Below are positions 60,456 to 64,000 of a stretch of 64,000 nt of DNA, piece after piece. The notes beneath the pieces are model-generated. The model worked only from the letters and a program-made list of their open reading frames with translations, was not told the DNA's origin and searched no databases. This stretch comes from Bradyrhizobium sp. U87765 SZCCT0048 (GTDB lineage: Bacteria; Pseudomonadota; Alphaproteobacteria; Rhizobiales; Xanthobacteraceae). Every line of letters starts with the position of its first letter. Position 1 is the first letter of the stretch. The stretch is taken from NCBI RefSeq assembly GCF_018131225.1, contig NZ_JAFCMM010000006.1, positions 310,001-374,000 of the forward strand, in the 5' to 3' direction. The position numbers were made by a program, and so were the translations under genes.

Positions 60456-61309
60456 TTGTTGAATTCGGCGATCGCGGGCTTGGCGCCCCACTTGCAGAAG
60501 CCCTTGGGCTCGAACACGAACTGGCGCTCGCGCCACAGCAGTTCGTCGGCGATCTCGCGAACGCCGCTGGAATACTCGAACACCATGCCGTCCGGGCCTT
60601 CGAAGTACAGGAACTTGGCCGACGAGGTCGGGTGGCGGCCGGGGCCGAACACCATCTTCACCTGGCGCTGCTTGAGGAAGTTGAACGAGCGCATGATGTC
60701 GTCGCCGGTCTCGACCTGGTGATTGATGTGCTGGATGCCGGGCTTCGCGGAGGGGAACAGGGCGATAGTGTGGTGCACCTCGTCGATGCGCAGCAGCGGC
60801 GCGTCGCCGATGCGATCGCTGACCTGGGCATTGGTGACTTGCGTCCAGAACGCCTCGTCGCGGACGAGGTCGGTCGAGCACAGGCCGACATGGCTGAAGC
60901 CGGTGACGCCGGCGTCGCGCTGGCCGTGATAGCGCCGGCCGCTATAGCCTGGCCGCCACGCCAGCTCGATGCGGTTGCCGCTGGGGTCGCGGAAGCTGAT
61001 GAAGTCGCGCACCTTGCGCAGCGCCGCGTCGGACTGGCTGCCGCGCGCGACCGCGTGTCCCAGCGTCTCGAGCTGCGCGGCGGCGACGTCGAGATCGCCC
61101 TGCTGCTCGACCTCGAAGCCGACCGCCTGGTCGGCGGGGTCGCCCTCGACGTAGCACAGCGTGTGCTCGCGCTCGTCGGACTTGAAGTAAACAGCGCCCT
61201 TGGCGCGCTCGGCGACGTCGAGGCCGAGATAGCCGGTGGCGAAGTGGGTCGCGCCTTCGAGATCGCGGGTGCCGAGACGGACATAGGAGACATCGGCGAG
61301 CTTGATCAT
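60452..61309 (-). CDS. Extradiol ring-cleavage dioxygenase, VOC (type I) family
   Basis: A 285-residue two-module VOC protein. The C-terminal module keeps the 2-His-1-carboxylate iron triad: His140 (GFSHVGL), His194 (GIQHINH) and Glu245 (MVFEYSSG). His179/His180 lie before it. This is the catechol 2,3-dioxygenase/BphC pattern, which opens catechol rings next to the hydroxyls. GGAGG lies 5 bases before the ATG. Fifth gene of livM-livG-livF-VOC-VOC-aldolase. Substrate unknown. Confidence 0.88.
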   Translation of the reverse strand: MIKLADVSYVRLGTRDLEGATHFATGYLGLDVAERAKGAVYFKSDEREHTLCYVEGDPADQAVGFEVEQQGDLDVAAAQLETLGHAVARGSQSDAALRKVRDFISFRDPSGNRIELAWRPGYSGRRYHGQRDAGVTGFSHVGLCSTDLVRDEAFWTQVTNAQVSDRIGDAPLLRIDEVHHTIALFPSAKPGIQHINHQVETGDDIMRSFNFLKQRQVKMVFGPGRHPTSSAKFLYFEGPDGMVFEYSSGVREIADELLWRERQFVFEPKGFCKWGAKPAIAEFNK

Positions 61310-61337
61310 CTGAACCTCCGTTGGTCGGGCGGGCGTC

Positions 61338-62213
61338 TTATTGATACTCGGGAACGTCGGTGTCGCTGCCCCAGGCGCAGAACGAGCCGCGCACGCGGGG
61401 GAACTGGCGCGGGCGTCGCTTGCCGTCGACGGCTGCGCCCTCGCAGACATAGCTGAAGAGCACGTCGTCGGGGCCGGCGAAGGTGACGTACATCTGGTTG
61501 GACGCCGGGCGGCGGCCCGGGCCGTCGACGATGCGCACCTGCATGCTGCGCAGGTAGTAATTGTTCTGCATGATCAGGTCGACGTCCTCGACCTCGTACT
61601 CGATTGCGAGCACGCCGCGTGCCGTCGACGGATGCACGGCGATGCGGTGATGGGCGTCATCAGTGAAGCGGATGTAGGCGGCATCGCCGACCCAGTCGCT
61701 CACCGTGCCGCCGAGCACGCTGGTCCAGATGGCGTGATCGGAAGCGTCGGCCGCACCGCGCAGCGCGACGCCGGCGAGGCCGGTGATGCCGGCATCGCGC
61801 GGACCGTGGTAGCGCCAGCCGGACTGCAGCGGTCGCACCACGAGGTCGAGTTCGTAGCCGCCGGCCATCGGCACGCGCAGCAGGTTGCGCGCCTTGCGCC
61901 GTGCGGTCGCCTCCGCGTCGCCCTCGATCACGGTGAGGCCGCGCGCGGCCAGCGCCGCGCCGAGCCGCGCCAGGGTCTCCGGATCGTAGACTTCGAGGCC
62001 GATGCTGCGCTGGGCCGGATCGTCGGCGACATAGACCAGGGTGTGGTCGCGGTAGTCGGAGCGGAAATAGGCTTCGTGATCGGTGCGGCCGATCAGTTCG
62101 AGGCCGAGGATGCGCTCGGCGAAGTCGACCGCCGCGGGCAGGTCGCGGGTGCCGAGCCGCACATAGCGCAGTTGCTCGATCGGGGAGGCGGAGGTTGGGA
62201 GGGGCGTGGTCAT
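61338..62213 (-). CDS. Extradiol dioxygenase-like VOC protein without metal ligands
   Basis: A 291-residue paralogue of the next gene, aligned along its length (RYHGPRDAGITGL against RYHGQRDAGVTGF; GPGRRP against GPGRHP). The three iron positions are Gly148, Ala203 and Ser254, so it should not bind iron in the usual way. It may be a regulatory or structural partner of the active enzyme, or a VOC protein with another task. It overlaps livF by 4 bases, which ties it to the transporter. The start at 62213 has a GGAGG-rich region upstream. Confidence 0.85.
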   Translation of the reverse strand: MTTPLPTSASPIEQLRYVRLGTRDLPAAVDFAERILGLELIGRTDHEAYFRSDYRDHTLVYVADDPAQRSIGLEVYDPETLARLGAALAARGLTVIEGDAEATARRKARNLLRVPMAGGYELDLVVRPLQSGWRYHGPRDAGITGLAGVALRGAADASDHAIWTSVLGGTVSDWVGDAAYIRFTDDAHHRIAVHPSTARGVLAIEYEVEDVDLIMQNNYYLRSMQVRIVDGPGRRPASNQMYVTFAGPDDVLFSYVCEGAAVDGKRRPRQFPRVRGSFCAWGSDTDVPEYQ

Positions 62214-62971
62214 AGGCCGAGATGCTCTCGTTGCAGGTCCTTGTCGGCGAGCAGCGCCGCCGGGGCGCCGTCGAACACGATGCGGCCATGGGCGAGCACC
62301 ACCGCGCGGGTGGCGAGGCGCAGCGCCATGGCGACGTTCTGCTCGGCGACGATCATGGTCAAGCCCTCGCGGGCGAGGCGGCCGACCGAGCCGATGATGA
62401 CATCCTCGATGGCGAGCGGGGCGAGACCCTCGCTCGGCTCGTCGAGGATGATGAAGTCGGCCTGGGTCAGGAGCGCGCGGGCGATCGCCAGCAACTGGCG
62501 CTCGCCGCCGCTGAGCGCGCCGCTGGAGGAGCGCCGCCGCTCGGCGAGACGCGGAAAGGTGTCGTAGACGCGGGCAAGATCCCAGCCGCGGGCGCGGCTC
62601 TTGTTCCACAGCGTCGCCATGCGCAGGCTTTCCTCGACGGTCAGCGAGGGGAACACGCCACGGCCCTGCGGCACCAGTGCGACGCCGAGCCTGGCGATGC
62701 GGTGGGTCGGCCAGCCCGAGACGTCGTGGCCCTTGATGGCGACGCGGCCGCCGACCGTGGGCTCGAGGTTGAGCAGCGCGCTGATCAGCGTGGTCTTGCC
62801 GGCGCCGTTGCGGCCGAGCAGCGCCAGCGTCTCGCCGGCGGCGAGCTGAAGGTCGATGCGGTCGAGGATGCGCACGCCGTCATAGGACGCCGACAGGCCG
62901 GCTAGGGACAGCATCGGCGTGGGGGCCGGAGCGGCGGTCGCGGTGCTGGTGGTCGTGTTGGTCATGGTCAT
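62210..62971 (-). CDS. livF: Branched-chain-type ABC ATPase LivF (second transporter)
   Basis: A 253-residue ATPase. Walker A GRNGAGKTT, ALVPQGRGVFPSLTVEESLRMA, signature LSGGERQLLAIARAL, Walker B FIILDEPSEGL, and MIVAEQN. A 20-residue Thr/Ala-rich N-terminal extension precedes the domain; a start at 62965 or later is possible. ATGA overlaps on both sides. Confidence 0.93.
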   Translation of the reverse strand: MTMTNTTTSTATAAPAPTPMLSLAGLSASYDGVRILDRIDLQLAAGETLALLGRNGAGKTTLISALLNLEPTVGGRVAIKGHDVSGWPTHRIARLGVALVPQGRGVFPSLTVEESLRMATLWNKSRARGWDLARVYDTFPRLAERRRSSSGALSGGERQLLAIARALLTQADFIILDEPSEGLAPLAIEDVIIGSVGRLAREGLTMIVAEQNVAMALRLATRAVVLAHGRIVFDGAPAALLADKDLQREHLGL

Positions 62972-63723
62972 GTCGCCTCCGCGAGGGCGCCGAGATAGGC
63001 GGCGCGGGCGCCGGCATGGGCGCGGATGGCGGCCGGCGTGTCGAATGCGATCATGCGGCCGAGGTCGAGCACCGCGACGCGGTTGCTGGTCCCGAACACG
63101 ATGTCGAGGTCGTGGGCGATCAGCACGATGGCGGTGCGGCTGTCATGCTGGCGCACGATCTCGATCAGGCGCTCGCCTTCCTCGCGGGCGAGGCCGGCGG
63201 TCGGCTCGTCGAGCAGCAGGAGGCGCGGCGCCATCGCCAGCGAGATCAGCACATCGACGATGCGCTGGTCGCCATAGGACAGGTTGCAGACCTTGTCGCC
63301 GGCGCGCTCGCCGAGCCGGGCGCGGGCGAGCAGGGCGTCGGCGGTCGCGTCGGCCTCCGCGAGTTCGCGCGCGGCGGGCCGCAGGCGGTACCCGGCGCTG
63401 TTGCGGGCGCGCACGGCCAGCGCAATGTTCTCCCGCAGCGACAGGTCCGGGAAGACCATGCTCTTCTGGAAGGTGCGCACCAGGCCTGCGCGCACCCGTG
63501 CGTTGGGCGCGAGGCGGGTGATGTCGCGGCCGTCGAACATCACCGTGCCATGGTTCGGCGTCAGGAAGCCGGTGATGACGTTGAACAGGGTGGTCTTGCC
63601 GGCGCCGTTCGGCCCGATCAGGCCGACGACCTCGCCTTCGTTGACATCAAAGGTGACGTCGCTGAGTACGCGCAGGCCGCCGAACGACTTGCCGATATGG
63701 TCGACCGTCAGCATCGCCATCAT
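62968..63723 (-). CDS. livG: Branched-chain-type ABC ATPase LivG (second transporter)
   Basis: A 251-residue ATPase. Walker A GPNGAGKTT, GLVRTFQKSMVFPDLSLREN, a variant signature LSYGDQRIVDV, Walker B LLLLDEPTAGL and LIAHDLD. Distinct from the livG at 52661. It overlaps livM and livF by 4 bases each. Confidence 0.93.
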   Translation of the reverse strand: MMAMLTVDHIGKSFGGLRVLSDVTFDVNEGEVVGLIGPNGAGKTTLFNVITGFLTPNHGTVMFDGRDITRLAPNARVRAGLVRTFQKSMVFPDLSLRENIALAVRARNSAGYRLRPAARELAEADATADALLARARLGERAGDKVCNLSYGDQRIVDVLISLAMAPRLLLLDEPTAGLAREEGERLIEIVRQHDSRTAIVLIAHDLDIVFGTSNRVAVLDLGRMIAFDTPAAIRAHAGARAAYLGALAEAT

Positions 63724-64000
63724 GCGCCTCCGTTCTTCCGCGACAGCCGCGCGAAGGCGGCGCGCACGCCCGCGACCACGCCCTGCGGCATCAGCAGCAC
63801 CGTGAGCACGAAGATCAGCCCGACCAGCAGCTGCCAGCGGTCGGTGTAGGACGAAAGGTAAGTCTGGATGGTGAGGTAGATCGCCGCGCCGACGAACGCG
63901 CCGTAGAGCGTGCCGACGCCGCCGATCACCAGCATGATGATCATCGCCGCCGAGAACGTCCAGTGCACGCTGTTGGGGCCGATATACTGGTTGACGAAGG
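63720..64000 (-). CDS. livM: LivM-type ABC permease, C-terminal part (second transporter)
   Basis: The gene enters from the right edge; about 93 C-terminal residues are present, beginning FVNQYIGPNSVHWTFSAAMI. The LivM-typical MLVIGGVGTLYGAFVGAAIY and LLVGLIFVLTVLLMPQGV are seen. The permease LivH and a binding protein presumably lie beyond the window. Confidence 0.9.
   Translation of the reverse strand, partial: FVNQYIGPNSVHWTFSAAMIIMLVIGGVGTLYGAFVGAAIYLTIQTYLSSYTDRWQLLVGLIFVLTVLLMPQGVVAGVRAAFARLSRKNGGA

Noticed and set aside
1..64000. CRISPR array, tRNA, rRNA or prophage
   Set aside because: No regularly spaced identical repeats, cloverleaf, rRNA sequence or phage gene set was recognised by eye.

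Overview
The window is G+C-rich, about two thirds by eye. It carries an alphaproteobacterial flagellar cluster (FliX, FlbT, FlaF, DUF6468, MotE-type protein, short FlgJ without a hydrolase domain). Gene order, protein style and the palindromic intergenic repeats point to Hyphomicrobiales, most likely a Bradyrhizobium or Rhodopseudomonas relative (Nitrobacteraceae). No rRNA, tRNA, CRISPR array or insertion sequence was recognised.

Left part (1-7834), housekeeping and orphan genes: an MprF/YbhN-type membrane protein cut by the window edge, a small membrane protein, a MuiA-type DUF4139 protein, a Rid protein, UspA, a SixA-like phosphatase, a FAD oxidoreductase and an exported MsrB.

Middle part (about 8.1-43.3 kb), the flagellar cluster: flgE-flgK-flgL, two tandem flagellins, flbT-flaF-orf118, a FlaG-like gene, a TPR glycosyltransferase resembling Caulobacter FlmG, flgI-flgJ-flgN, fliX, then an interruption (HxlR regulator, NAD(P)-binding protein, dksA, FkbM methyltransferase), flgF-flgG-flgA-flgH, fliL-fliM-DUF6468-motE, a 1228-residue TPR protein, fliO-fliP and flgB-flgC-fliE-fliQ-fliR-flhB. 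The regulatory DNA is informative. There are four perfect TTAA-N7-TTAA CtrA boxes and two TTTA-N7-TTAA variants in flagellar intergenic regions. Two sigma-54 promoters lie before flgE and flgF. This fits a Caulobacter-like hierarchy, with CtrA switching on early genes and fliX, and FliX/FlbD with sigma-54 switching on hook and rod genes. FlaF/FlbT then act on flagellin after transcription.

Right part (43.3-64 kb): YciB-like protein, gamma-carbonic anhydrase and nitronate monooxygenase, then, after a palindromic repeat, an accessory uptake and catabolism locus. It holds a LysR regulator, two LIV-type binding proteins, livHMGF, four short-chain dehydrogenases, a 3-hydroxyacyl-CoA-dehydrogenase-like enzyme, NIPSNAP, an IclR regulator and a cupin. 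Past a second repeat block lies an opposite-strand operon livM-livG-livF-VOC-VOC-class II aldolase. One VOC protein keeps the extradiol dioxygenase metal triad. Its neighbour has lost all three ligands, and the aldolase-like protein has lost its zinc histidines. This is the most unusual biochemistry in the window; the substrate is unknown but probably aromatic or catechol-like.
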